Assembly: GCA_023260935.1 (NCBI GenBank)
Contig: JALQTL010000046.1
Location: forward strand, 1-7,090
Reading direction: 5' to 3'
Source of the DNA: Paracoccaceae bacterium
Lineage (GTDB): Bacteria > Pseudomonadota > Alphaproteobacteria > Rhodobacterales > Rhodobacteraceae
DNA length: 7,090 nucleotides
The notes below the pieces were generated by a model. It did not search any database. It saw only the letters and a program-made list of their open reading frames with translations, and was not told where the DNA came from. The position numbers and the translations under genes are program-made. Position 1 is the stretch's first letter; each line of letters opens with the position of its first letter. This document shows, piece by piece, positions 1 to 6,468 of this stretch.

Positions 1-368
1 TCCGGCGTCGGAGGCTGGACGCTGCGCGACAGCCAGACCGATTCCACCGACTTTCCCCGCCGTGCCATGTCCTCGGTGAAGGACGTCAGCAAGGACAGTG
101 CCTGCTCCAGCCGCTCTACCTTTGGCGCGACGAAGGTGCCCGAGCCGCGCCGCTGCACCAGCTGCCCCGTTGCCACCAGCGCCTCGATCGCCTTGCGAAC
201 CGTTACCCGGCTGAGACCCGTCATCGCCGCGATGTCGCGTTCCGCCGGCAGGCTGGCCCCCGGTTTTAGCACACCCTGCGCCATGGCTTCGGCGATCCGG
301 CGCTGTAGCTGCAAATACAATGGACCCGCCCCCGTCGCGAATCCTTCGGGCGAGAACAGCGCCTCCAT
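1..368 (-). CDS. GntR/HutC-family transcriptional regulator (3' part missing)
   Basis: DNA-binding regulator, probably the repressor of this locus. Read on the minus strand from ATG at 368, it gives 122 codons before running off the left edge. Residues about 17-82 form a GntR-type winged helix-turn-helix: an N-terminal helix starting LYLQLQRRI, the LKPGASLPAERDIA segment (34-47), a recognition helix around GLSRVTVRKAIEAL (51-64), and a wing ending RRGSGTFVAP (73-82). The LTSFTEDMARRG stretch that follows is typical of the linker into a UTRA ligand-binding domain, so HutC subfamily is likely, but that domain lies outside the window. The ATG overlaps the kinase TGA (ATGA), so the two genes are translationally coupled and the regulator should be autoregulated from the kinase promoter. 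In this family NagR/YvoA/DasR respond to phosphorylated amino sugars; that effector is inferred here from neighbours only. Confidence 0.92.
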   Translation of the reverse strand, partial: MEALFSPEGFATGAGPLYLQLQRRIAEAMAQGVLKPGASLPAERDIAAMTGLSRVTVRKAIEALVATGQLVQRRGSGTFVAPKVERLEQALSLLTSFTEDMARRGKSVESVWLSRSVQPPTP

Positions 369-1216
369 CACGCCTCCTCCCGCGCCAGCAACAGCGCCCC
401 GTCCAGGGACGAGCCCAGCGGTTCCCGGATCTCCCACCGGTCGGCCAGCGCGCGGGCATAGACCGGGCCGAGACCGCCGATGAAGACGACCGGCAGGCGC
501 ATGCCTTCTTGCAGGAGGTCGACCGCCGCCGCGACATCGGCGATGGCACAGTCCATGACCGCGCAGGCGGCATGGTCCGACGATTCCAGTACCCGCGGTG
601 CCAGCGCCGCGAAATCGGCCGGTCGCGCACTCTTGGCAAAGGTGACGATCCCGGCAGGATCGCCATGGTCGGCGATCAGCGCCTGCAGAAGCGGGGTCAA
701 CGGCACAAAGCCATCCACCGCCCGCAGCGCCCGGGCAAGGATCGCCCGGCCAATCGCCGCGCCACTGCCTTCATCCCCAAGGACAAGGCCCCAGCCGCCG
801 ATCTGGCGGACCTCTCCGTTCCGCTGACGGGCAAAGACCGACCCGGTGCCCACCGCCGCCACGATCCCGTCGCCGCCCCAAAGCGCGCCCCGCAGGGCAC
901 TGATCGCATCGGTTTCCACCCGTATCCGGGCGAACGGCAACCTCAGGCTCGCGAACGCCCCGGCGCTGATCGTATTGGCCCCCGCAAGGCCCAGGCCCGC
1001 CACCAGCCGGGGCAGCTCCGCCTCCACCGCGTCGGGGCCGACCGCTTCGGCCAGCGCCGCGCGCGCAGCGGCAAGGATGTTCTGCCCCGCTGTCGGAAGG
1101 TCGCTGGTCACATTGGCCGGACCTGACGATCCGCGGCCAAGGATTCGCCCGGAACTATCGGCCACCGCCGCCCGGCACCCTGTGCCACCGCCGTCGATTC
1201 CCAGGAAAAAGGTCAT
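368..1216 (-). CDS. BadF/BadG/BcrA/BcrD-type amino-sugar kinase (GlcNAc and/or MurNAc kinase)
   Basis: Predicted cytoplasmic ATP-dependent kinase that phosphorylates an imported amino sugar at O6. The 282-residue protein has the ASKHA-fold landmarks in order: phosphate-1 loop DGGGTGCRA (8-16), a candidate catalytic aspartate in VETDA (D103), phosphate-2 loop GTGS (123-126), the family signature GGWG...GDEGSG (140-152), an adenosine-loop GG in VFIGGLGP (244-251), and a C-terminal DGALLLA (272-278). Length is normal for bacterial members. The start at 1216 has a G-rich Shine-Dalgarno (1223-1228, minus strand) 6 nt upstream. Known relatives include NAGK, the glucosamine kinase GspK and Clostridium MurK, which accepts both MurNAc and GlcNAc. 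The divergent MurQ-like gene argues for MurK-like activity, but sequence alone cannot separate these substrates, so no symbol is given. It is the first gene of the leftward operon. Confidence 0.88.
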   Translation of the reverse strand: MTFFLGIDGGGTGCRAAVADSSGRILGRGSSGPANVTSDLPTAGQNILAAARAALAEAVGPDAVEAELPRLVAGLGLAGANTISAGAFASLRLPFARIRVETDAISALRGALWGGDGIVAAVGTGSVFARQRNGEVRQIGGWGLVLGDEGSGAAIGRAILARALRAVDGFVPLTPLLQALIADHGDPAGIVTFAKSARPADFAALAPRVLESSDHAACAVMDCAIADVAAAVDLLQEGMRLPVVFIGGLGPVYARALADRWEIREPLGSSLDGALLLAREEA

Positions 1217-1235
1217 CCGAATCCCCCCGTGTCGG

Positions 1236-1263
1236 ATAATACCAAAAGAATACCATTTGCAAA
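1236..1263 (-). promoter_or_regulatory. Leftward promoter for kinase-GntR operon
   Basis: On the minus strand, TTTGCA (1263-1258) and TATTAT (1241-1236) are separated by 16 nt, which fits a sigma-70-type -35/-10 pair. Initiation would be expected around 1228-1231, leaving a very short leader before the kinase ATG at 1216. The -10 box is one mismatch from TATAAT; the -35 is weaker. The mirror-image module at 1331-1358 supports this reading. No transcript data are available. Confidence 0.55.
1238..1254 (-). promoter_or_regulatory. Putative GntR operator, left copy (GGTATT repeat)
   Basis: The plus strand shows AATACC at 1238-1243 and again at 1249-1254 with AAAAG between, so the minus strand reads GGTATT-N5-GGTATT with an 11-bp period, about one helical turn. 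The first hexamer, with its flanking T, resembles the TGGT-type half-sites of HutC-subfamily amino-sugar regulators. The pair sits in the spacer and -10 of the leftward promoter, where a bound repressor would block RNA polymerase. Assignment to the adjacent GntR protein is inference. Confidence 0.5.
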
Positions 1264-1330
1264 GTCCTATCTATTAGGCAGGTCCGGCACGATGGTTTTT
1301 TGCCAGAAATGCCCCTTTTCAAGAACTGAC
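1264..1330. other. Central part of divergent intergenic region
   Basis: These 67 nt separate the two promoter modules. They contain a small imperfect palindrome (CCTA-TCTAT-TAGG, 1266-1278) and a T-run (1295-1300). I see no convincing ORF, riboswitch or terminator. It could hold an activator site, but nothing specific is recognisable. Confidence 0.3.
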
Positions 1331-1358
1331 TTTACAATTGGTATTATTTTGGCATTGT
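1331..1358 (+). promoter_or_regulatory. Rightward promoter for murQ-transporter operon
   Basis: TTTACA (1331-1336) and CATTGT (1353-1358) are separated by 16 nt. The -10 match is weak (3/6) and an alternative -10, TATTAT at 1342-1347, lacks a good partner. The call rests mainly on its close similarity to the leftward module and on its place just upstream of murQ; initiation near 1365 would leave a leader of about 15 nt that includes the Shine-Dalgarno. Confidence 0.42.
1340..1356 (+). promoter_or_regulatory. Putative GntR operator, right copy (GGTATT/GGCATT repeat)
   Basis: GGTATT (1340-1345) and GGCATT (1351-1356) are spaced by 5 nt, the same geometry as the left copy but on the opposite strand. 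Over 30 nt the two modules agree at 24 positions. The site lies within the predicted rightward promoter, consistent with repression of the transport operon by the same regulator. Confidence 0.48.
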
Positions 1359-1379
1359 CTTTCGAACGGGAGGAATCAG

Positions 1380-2309
1380 ATGGGATTACGTCGGACCGAG
1401 GAACGTCACCCGCTATCGGCCGGGCTTCACGCTCTTGCCGGGGCAGAGGTGCTGGCGCGTGTCCATCAGGTGCAGACCGCCGCGATGGCGGCCGTGCAGC
1501 CGGCGATTCCGATGATTGTGGACGCTGCCGAAGCGGGGGCGCGGTCGCTGCTGGCGGGGGGGCGCATGGGCTATGCCGGGGCCGGGTCGTCCGGGCTGAT
1601 GGCGCTGGCAGATTGTCTGGAACTTCCCGGCACCTTTGGTGTGGCGCCGGACAGGGTGCCGATGATGTTTGCTGGCGGTGTGGCGGCACTGGCCCACATG
1701 CAGGGCGGGGTCGAGGATGACCCGGCCCTTGCGCTTGGCGATCTGGATCGGTCCGGTCTTGCGGCAGGGGATACGGTCCTGTGTCTCGCCGCCTCGGGCG
1801 GCACGCCTTACACACTTACAATCGCGGCCGAGGCGCGCAAGCGCGGGGTGACAGTGGTGGGCATGGCCAATGTGGCCGACTGCCCACTGTTGCAGGCGGC
1901 CGATATCGCCATTCTGCTGGATACCGGGCCAGAGATCATTGCCGGGTCAACCCGGATGGGGGCCGGGTCTGCGCAGAAACTGGCGTTGAACATGTTGTCT
2001 GTTCTGGTTGGCATCCGGCTGGGCCATGTGCATGACGGGTTCATGGTCAACCTGATCGCAGATAACCAGAAGCTTCTGGACCGGGCGGCGCGTATTGTTT
2101 CGGCGCTGTCCGGTGCCACGCCGGCCGAGGCCAATGATGCCCTTTCGCGCAGCGCAGGGCGGGTGAAACCTGCCGTGCTGATTGCCCGGGGCCTTTCACC
2201 AGAAGAGGCCGACAAGGCCCTGACCCAAACCGGGGGCCATCTGGCGCCCATATTGTCGGCATCCGACACCAATCAGACGAAAACACAGCCATCAGGGAGA
2301 ATACCATGA
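1380..2309 (+). CDS. murQ: N-acetylmuramic acid 6-phosphate etherase (MurQ-like, SIS domain)
   Basis: Predicted cytoplasmic lyase/hydrolase cleaving the D-lactyl ether of MurNAc-6-phosphate to GlcNAc-6-phosphate and D-lactate. The 309-residue protein has a SIS fold: GYAGAGSSG (64-72), AGG (98-100), AASGGTPY (137-144) and GPEIIAGSTRMGAGSAQKL (183-201), all close to MurQ. The two catalytic glutamates known from E. coli MurQ (E83, E114) correspond to E81 in the CLELPGTFG segment and E112 in GGVEDDP. The N-terminus keeps the TE motif (TEERHPLS) but departs from the usual NP...D and N-x-E-D pattern, and the arginine of the family's SGR motif is leucine (L73). The chosen ATG has a GGGAGGA Shine-Dalgarno (1368-1374); an in-frame TTG at 1338 is rejected because it lies inside the promoter. 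The stop overlaps the next start. Related GckR-like or other SIS sugar-phosphate enzymes are a less likely alternative. Confidence 0.85.
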   Translation: MGLRRTEERHPLSAGLHALAGAEVLARVHQVQTAAMAAVQPAIPMIVDAAEAGARSLLAGGRMGYAGAGSSGLMALADCLELPGTFGVAPDRVPMMFAGGVAALAHMQGGVEDDPALALGDLDRSGLAAGDTVLCLAASGGTPYTLTIAAEARKRGVTVVGMANVADCPLLQAADIAILLDTGPEIIAGSTRMGAGSAQKLALNMLSVLVGIRLGHVHDGFMVNLIADNQKLLDRAARIVSALSGATPAEANDALSRSAGRVKPAVLIARGLSPEEADKALTQTGGHLAPILSASDTNQTKTQPSGRIP

Positions 2310-3553
2310 AGAGAACACATCTGCTTGCCCTTCTTGCCGGGACGGCACTTGCCGGCCCTGCGCTTGCCGAAACCACGCTGACCATCGAAAGCTGGCGCAA
2401 CGATGACCTGACGATCTGGCAGGATACCATCATTCCCGCCTTTCAATCCCAGCACCCTGATATCAAGGTGGTCTTTGCCCCCACTGCGCCGGCCGAATAC
2501 AATGCCGCGCTGAACTCCAAGCTGGCCGCCGGCTCTGCGGGTGATCTGATCACCTGCCGGCCCTTCGATGCGTCGCTTCAGCTTTACAACGATGGCCATC
2601 TGGCCGACCTGTCGGGTCTGGGCGCCATGGCGAATTTCTCCTCCGTCGCCAAATCCGCCTGGCAGACGGATGACGGCAGCGCCACCTTCTGCGTCCCCAT
2701 GGCATCGGTGATCCACGGCTTCATCTATAACGCGGATGCCTTCGAGCAGCTTGGCATTGCCGTGCCGACCACGCGCGACGAATTCTTTGCCGCGCTGGAC
2801 AAGATCAAGGCCGATGGCAGCTACATCCCCATGGCAATGGGCACCAACGACCAGTGGGAAGCCGCCACGATGGGCTACAACAACATCGGGCCGAACTACT
2901 GGAAGGGTGAAGAGGGCCGTCTGGCGCTGATCAAGGGCGAACAGAAGCTTACCGATGAGGACTGGGTCGCGCCCTTCCGCGAACTGGCGAAGTGGAAGGA
3001 TTATCTGGGCGACGGCTTCGAGGCGCAGACCTACCCCGACAGCCAGAACCTGTTCACCCTTGGCCGTGCCGCCATTTATCCGGCAGGGTCGTGGGAAATC
3101 AGCGGGTTCAACGCGCAGGCCGGGTTCAAGATGGGCGCCTTCGCGCCCCCGGTCGCAGCCGCAGGCGATAGCTGCTATATCAGCGACCACACCGACATCG
3201 CCATCGGCATGAATGCAAAGTCGCCCAATGCAGAAGCCGCCAAGGTGTTTCTGGAATGGGTGGGCAGCCCGGAGTTCGCGGCCCTTTATGCCAACGCCCT
3301 GCCCGGCTTCTTCAGTCTGAACTCCACCCCCGTGGCCATGCAGGATCCGTTGGCGCAAGAATTCGTCTCATGGCGGGACAAGTGCCAGTCGACCATCCGT
3401 TCGACCTATCAGATCCTGTCGCGTGGCACGCCGAACCTGGAGAACGAAACCTGGAACGCCAGCGCCAACGTGATCAAGGGCACCGAGACGCCCGAAGACG
3501 CAGCCAAGCGCCTGCAAGACGGGCTGGCGAGCTGGTACGAACCGCAAAAGTAA
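2306..3553 (+). CDS. ABC transporter periplasmic solute-binding protein, family 1 (sugar type)
   Basis: Periplasmic receptor delivering sugar to the permeases encoded downstream. The 415-residue precursor starts with a Sec signal peptide: KR, a hydrophobic core (about 6-19) and an ALA cleavage site before E22. There is no lipobox cysteine, so it should be soluble. The mature protein has the SBP_bac_1 pattern: beta-strand TLTIESW (24-30), FQSQHPDIKVVF (46-57), LNSKLAAGSAGDLI (69-82), YNADAFEQLGIAVPTTRDEFFAALDKI (141-167) and the hinge-proximal YPAGSWEI (258-265). Aromatic residues such as W30, Y191, Y198, W199 and W263 could stack on sugar. Four cysteines (C84, C129, C290, C360) could form disulfides. 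The ATG overlaps the murQ TGA and follows an AGGGAGA Shine-Dalgarno (2294-2300). The substrate is inferred from context as MurNAc, GlcNAc or a related amino sugar. Confidence 0.9.
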   Translation: MKRTHLLALLAGTALAGPALAETTLTIESWRNDDLTIWQDTIIPAFQSQHPDIKVVFAPTAPAEYNAALNSKLAAGSAGDLITCRPFDASLQLYNDGHLADLSGLGAMANFSSVAKSAWQTDDGSATFCVPMASVIHGFIYNADAFEQLGIAVPTTRDEFFAALDKIKADGSYIPMAMGTNDQWEAATMGYNNIGPNYWKGEEGRLALIKGEQKLTDEDWVAPFRELAKWKDYLGDGFEAQTYPDSQNLFTLGRAAIYPAGSWEISGFNAQAGFKMGAFAPPVAAAGDSCYISDHTDIAIGMNAKSPNAEAAKVFLEWVGSPEFAALYANALPGFFSLNSTPVAMQDPLAQEFVSWRDKCQSTIRSTYQILSRGTPNLENETWNASANVIKGTETPEDAAKRLQDGLASWYEPQK

Positions 3554-3566
3554 GCGCGGGCTGATG

Positions 3567-3619
3567 CTTCGGGACTGGAGGGGCTGTCTGCCCCTCCGAA
3601 CCACCCCGAAGGTATTTTT
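3567..3619 (+). terminator. Nested hairpin with T-run between binding protein and first permease
   Basis: An inner perfect 8-bp stem (GGAGGGGC 3577-3584 with GCCCCTCC 3590-3597, loop TGTCT) sits inside a 7-bp outer stem (CTTCGGG 3567-3573 with CCCGAAG 3605-3611), followed by GTATTTTT (3612-3619). The T-run makes a partial terminator/attenuator possible. Equally it may protect the 3' end of the binding-protein mRNA, as hairpins between malE and malF do, giving more binding protein than permease. Full termination is unlikely because the transporter genes continue on the same strand. Confidence 0.6.
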
Positions 3620-3647
3620 GAACAGATGAAGCAGGAAGGGAAAGGGC

Positions 3648-4565
3648 ATGGCCGCGCGCAAGCCATTCAGATGGCATATCCCGGTGTTTCTGGCGCCTGC
3701 GGTGCTGGTCTATACGGCCATCATGATCATCCCGCTCTTTGGTACGCTGGGGCAATCCTTGTTCAACAAGGGAGAAACCGGCGCCGATTTTGTGGGCCTT
3801 GCCAATTTTGCCACGCTGTTCGGCGACCCGCGCTGGTCGGATGCGTTCTGGAATGCACTAGGCAACAATCTGTGGTTCTTCGTGGTGCACATGTTGGTGC
3901 AGAACCCCATCGGCATCGCACTGGCCGCGATCCTTTCCACCCCGCGGCTGCGCATGGCTGCCTTTTACCGCACCGCGATCTTTATCCCCACCATCCTTTC
4001 CTTCGTGATCGTGGGCTTTGTCTGGAAGCTGATCCTGTCACCGATCTGGGGGATTGCGCCGGGCATGCTGGATGCGGTGGGGCTGAAATTTCTGTTCGCG
4101 CCCTGGCTGGGCAAAGAAGAATATGCGCTGACGACGCTGGCGCTGATTTCGGTCTGGCAGTTCGTGGGCATTCCCATGATGCTGATCTATGCAGCGCTTC
4201 TGTCGATCCCCGATGAGGTTCTGGAAGCGGCCGAGATGGACGGGATCACCGGCGCCAGCCAGTTCTGGAAGATCAAGCTGCCGTTGATCCTGCCATCGAT
4301 CGGGATCATCTCGATCCTGACCTTTGTAGGCAATTTCAATGCCTTTGACCTGATCTATGTGGCGCAAGGCGCGCTTGCGGGGCCGGATTTCAGCACCGAT
4401 ATCCTGGGCACTTTCCTGTACCGCACCTTCTTTGGCTTTCAACTGCAACTGGGCGATCCCTACATGGGATCGGCGATTGCAGGGGCCATGTTCGGCATCA
4501 TCCTGATCGGGGTCTGCATCTATCTGTTCGGTATCCAGACCCGTCTGCGGAGGTATCAGTTCTGA
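3648..4565 (+). CDS. ABC transporter permease, MalF/UgpA type
   Basis: Inner-membrane subunit of the sugar importer. The 305-residue protein has about six hydrophobic segments (roughly 12-34, 73-97, 106-130, 160-184, 212-236, 272-297). It carries the BPD_transp_1 EAA loop, EAAEMDGITGASQFWKIKLP (193-212), with the invariant glycine (G199), which contacts the ATPase. The N-terminal part with FLAPAVLVYTAIMIIPL, a periplasmic loop and the NFATLFGDPRW segment is typical of the carbohydrate (CUT1) family. The ATG follows an AGGAAGGG Shine-Dalgarno (3633-3640) that lies after the intergenic hairpin, so initiation is independent of the binding-protein gene. The stop overlaps the next permease (TGATG). 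The partner permease should form a heterodimer with it. Confidence 0.93.
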   Translation: MAARKPFRWHIPVFLAPAVLVYTAIMIIPLFGTLGQSLFNKGETGADFVGLANFATLFGDPRWSDAFWNALGNNLWFFVVHMLVQNPIGIALAAILSTPRLRMAAFYRTAIFIPTILSFVIVGFVWKLILSPIWGIAPGMLDAVGLKFLFAPWLGKEEYALTTLALISVWQFVGIPMMLIYAALLSIPDEVLEAAEMDGITGASQFWKIKLPLILPSIGIISILTFVGNFNAFDLIYVAQGALAGPDFSTDILGTFLYRTFFGFQLQLGDPYMGSAIAGAMFGIILIGVCIYLFGIQTRLRRYQF

Positions 4566-5404
4566 TGGCCAGCGCCCGGCTTTCCCCGACCCGCACCCTT
4601 GCCGCACATGCGGTTCTGATCCTCTACACCGTGATCGCGCTGTTCCCGGTCTTCGTGATCGTGGTCAACAGCTTCAAATCACGGCGGGCGATCTTTGCCG
4701 ACCCGCTGGCGCTGCCCTGGCCCGAGCATTTCGATCTGATCGGCTATACCACTGTGCTGAATCAGGGAGATTTCTTCGCCTATTTCCAGAACAGCCTGAT
4801 CGTGACGACGGCAAGCCTGTTCTTCGTTCTGCTGTTTGGCGCCATGGCGGCCTTTGCCCTTTCGGAATACCGGTTTCGGGGCAATACCCTGATGGGCCTT
4901 TATCTGGCGCTGGGGATCATGATCCCGATCCGGCTGGGCACGGTGGCGATCTTGCAGATGATGGTGGCAGGTGGCCTTGTGAACACGCTGACGGCGCTGA
5001 TCCTTGTCTATACGGCGCAAGGCCTGCCGCTGGCCGTGTTCATCCTTTCGGAATTCATGCGGACCGTTTCGGACGATCTGAAGAATGCCGGCCGGATCGA
5101 TGGGCTTTCGGAATATGCGATCTTTTTCACGCTTGTCTTGCCGCTGGTGCGCCCGGCCATGGCGACCGTGGCGGTTTTCACCATGATCCCGATCTGGAAT
5201 GACCTGTGGTTCCCGCTGATCCTTGCGCCAAGCGAGGCGACCAAGACGATCACGCTGGGAAGCCAGGTTTTCATCGGGCAGTTCGTTACCAACTGGAATG
5301 CGGTTCTGGCGGCGCTCAGCCTTGCCATCGTGCCGGTTCTGATTCTGTACCTCATCTTCTCGCGGCAACTGATCCGCGGGATCACAGCGGGAGCCGTGAA
5401 ATGA
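4565..5404 (+). CDS. ABC transporter permease, MalG/UgpE type
   Basis: Second inner-membrane subunit of the importer. The 279-residue protein has about six hydrophobic segments (roughly 12-35, 77-99, 109-132, 140-162, 197-220, 246-266). The FPVFVIVVNSFKS segment near the N-terminus (27-39) is characteristic of MalG-like CUT1 permeases. The cytoplasmic coupling loop is at 172-198; it keeps G180 and the LPLVRPA end but reads NAG (174-176) where the family consensus has EAA. The start overlaps the upstream stop by one base, with a GGAGGT-like Shine-Dalgarno inside the preceding gene (4549-4554). The stop overlaps the oxidoreductase start (ATGA), so the three genes are translationally linked. Unlike E. 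coli MalG, the C-terminus is short and has no extended tail. Confidence 0.93.
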   Translation: MASARLSPTRTLAAHAVLILYTVIALFPVFVIVVNSFKSRRAIFADPLALPWPEHFDLIGYTTVLNQGDFFAYFQNSLIVTTASLFFVLLFGAMAAFALSEYRFRGNTLMGLYLALGIMIPIRLGTVAILQMMVAGGLVNTLTALILVYTAQGLPLAVFILSEFMRTVSDDLKNAGRIDGLSEYAIFFTLVLPLVRPAMATVAVFTMIPIWNDLWFPLILAPSEATKTITLGSQVFIGQFVTNWNAVLAALSLAIVPVLILYLIFSRQLIRGITAGAVK

Positions 5405-6429
5405 TCCGCACGCTTGTGGCCGGGCTGGGCACCATGGGGCGCAGTCATGCGCTGGCCTATCATCGCAACCCGGCCTTCGATCTGGTGGGGCTGGTCAACC
5501 GCAGCACCCCGCGGCTGGACCCGGCCCTGGCGGGCTATCCGGTGGAGCCGGAGTTTGAACAGGCTCTGACACGGCTGAAACCGGATCTTGTGAACATCTC
5601 GACCTATTCCGACAGCCATGCCGACTTTGCCGTGATGGCGATGGAACAGGGCGCGCATGTCTTTGTGGAAAAGCCGCTTGCCACCACGGTGGCCGATGCC
5701 CGCCGCGTGGTGGATTGTGCCAAGGCCAATGGTCGCAAGCTGGTGGTGGGGTATATCCTGCGCCACCATCCCAGCTGGATGCGCCTGATCGCCGAGGCGC
5801 GCGCCCTTGGCGGGCCCTATGTCTTTCGGCTGAACCTGAACCAGCAGTCCTCGGGCCCGACATGGGAGGTACACAAGACCCTGATGCAATCGACCAGCCC
5901 GATTGTCGATTGTGGTGTGCATTATGTGGATGTCATGTGCCAGATCACCGATGCGCGGCCGGTCGAGGTGCGGGGCATGGGCCTGCGCCTGTCAGACGAG
6001 ATTGCGCCCGACATGTATAACTACGGCCATTTTCAGGTGCTGTTCGAAGACGGCTCTTTAGGCTGGTACGAGGCGGGCTGGGGCCCGATGATGTCGGATA
6101 CCGCGTTCTTCGTGAAGGATGTGGTCAGCCCGAAAGGGGCGGTGTCGATCCGCATGCCGGAAGATGCCAGATCGGACGATCACGACACCCATACCAAAAC
6201 GTCGACGATCCGCGTTCACCGGGCGGGTCAGGCGGATGAGGATCTTTCGATGGCCGACGAGCCCGGCCATCAGGAACTGTGCGAACGCGAACAGGCATTC
6301 GTTGCCAAAGCCATCACCGAAAATCTGGATCTGTCCCGGCACATGGAAGATGCGGTTGCGTCGCTGGCCATCTGCCTTGCGGCGGATGAAAGCGTGCGGT
6401 CCGGCCTTCCGGTGCGGCTGGATCGGTGA
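5401..6429 (+). CDS. Gfo/Idh/MocA-family NAD(P)-dependent oxidoreductase
   Basis: Predicted cytoplasmic dehydrogenase or reductase acting on a sugar or cyclitol derivative. The 342-residue length is normal for the family. Residues 1-120 form a Rossmann domain with GLGTMGRSHA (8-17), an STYSDSHADFA segment (67-77) and the hallmark EKPLA (90-94) with K91 as the likely catalytic lysine. The C-terminal alpha/beta domain has the active-site pattern D170-x3-H174 in IVDCGVHYVDVM. The ATG at 5401 overlaps the permease TGA, which decides the start; in-frame codons further upstream lie inside the permease gene. Family members oxidise many substrates (myo-inositol, glucose, aldose-aldose, anhydrosugars), so the reaction cannot be named. 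Its position inside the transporter operon suggests that it processes the imported sugar or a variant of it. It is not part of the canonical MurNAc-to-GlcNAc-6-P route. Confidence 0.9.
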   Translation: MIRTLVAGLGTMGRSHALAYHRNPAFDLVGLVNRSTPRLDPALAGYPVEPEFEQALTRLKPDLVNISTYSDSHADFAVMAMEQGAHVFVEKPLATTVADARRVVDCAKANGRKLVVGYILRHHPSWMRLIAEARALGGPYVFRLNLNQQSSGPTWEVHKTLMQSTSPIVDCGVHYVDVMCQITDARPVEVRGMGLRLSDEIAPDMYNYGHFQVLFEDGSLGWYEAGWGPMMSDTAFFVKDVVSPKGAVSIRMPEDARSDDHDTHTKTSTIRVHRAGQADEDLSMADEPGHQELCEREQAFVAKAITENLDLSRHMEDAVASLAICLAADESVRSGLPVRLDR

Positions 6430-6468
6430 TGGGCGGCAAGGATTGTGAAACATGGGCCGACCCGGGCA

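Noticed and set aside
320..1126. Plus-strand open frame of 268 codons over the kinase gene
   Set aside because: It is antisense to an intact BadF-type kinase with all signature motifs; the translation is R/P/G-rich and unlike any family I know.
1338..1379. Upstream TTG start extending MurQ by 14 residues
   Set aside because: It lies within the predicted promoter/operator and lacks a Shine-Dalgarno, while ATG at 1380 has a strong one and matches the family's N-terminus.
1217..1379. Riboswitch or glmS-like ribozyme in the divergent region
   Set aside because: Predicted leaders are only about 15 nt and no conserved aptamer or ribozyme core was recognised.
2273..3358. Open frame of 361 codons on the minus strand, antisense to the binding-protein gene
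   Set aside because: The opposite strand encodes a clear signal-peptide-bearing SBP_bac_1 protein; the antisense translation is low-complexity G/R/V-rich and shows no recognisable family, a usual shadow in GC-rich DNA.
4679..5368. Minus-strand open frame of 229 codons within the second permease gene
   Set aside because: The product is very rich in charged residues, the mirror of hydrophobic permease codons; the plus-strand permease is certain.
5206..5400. Upstream in-frame start extending the oxidoreductase by 65 residues
   Set aside because: The extension overlaps the permease gene and would put a long tail before the Rossmann fold, which begins properly at the ATG at 5401.
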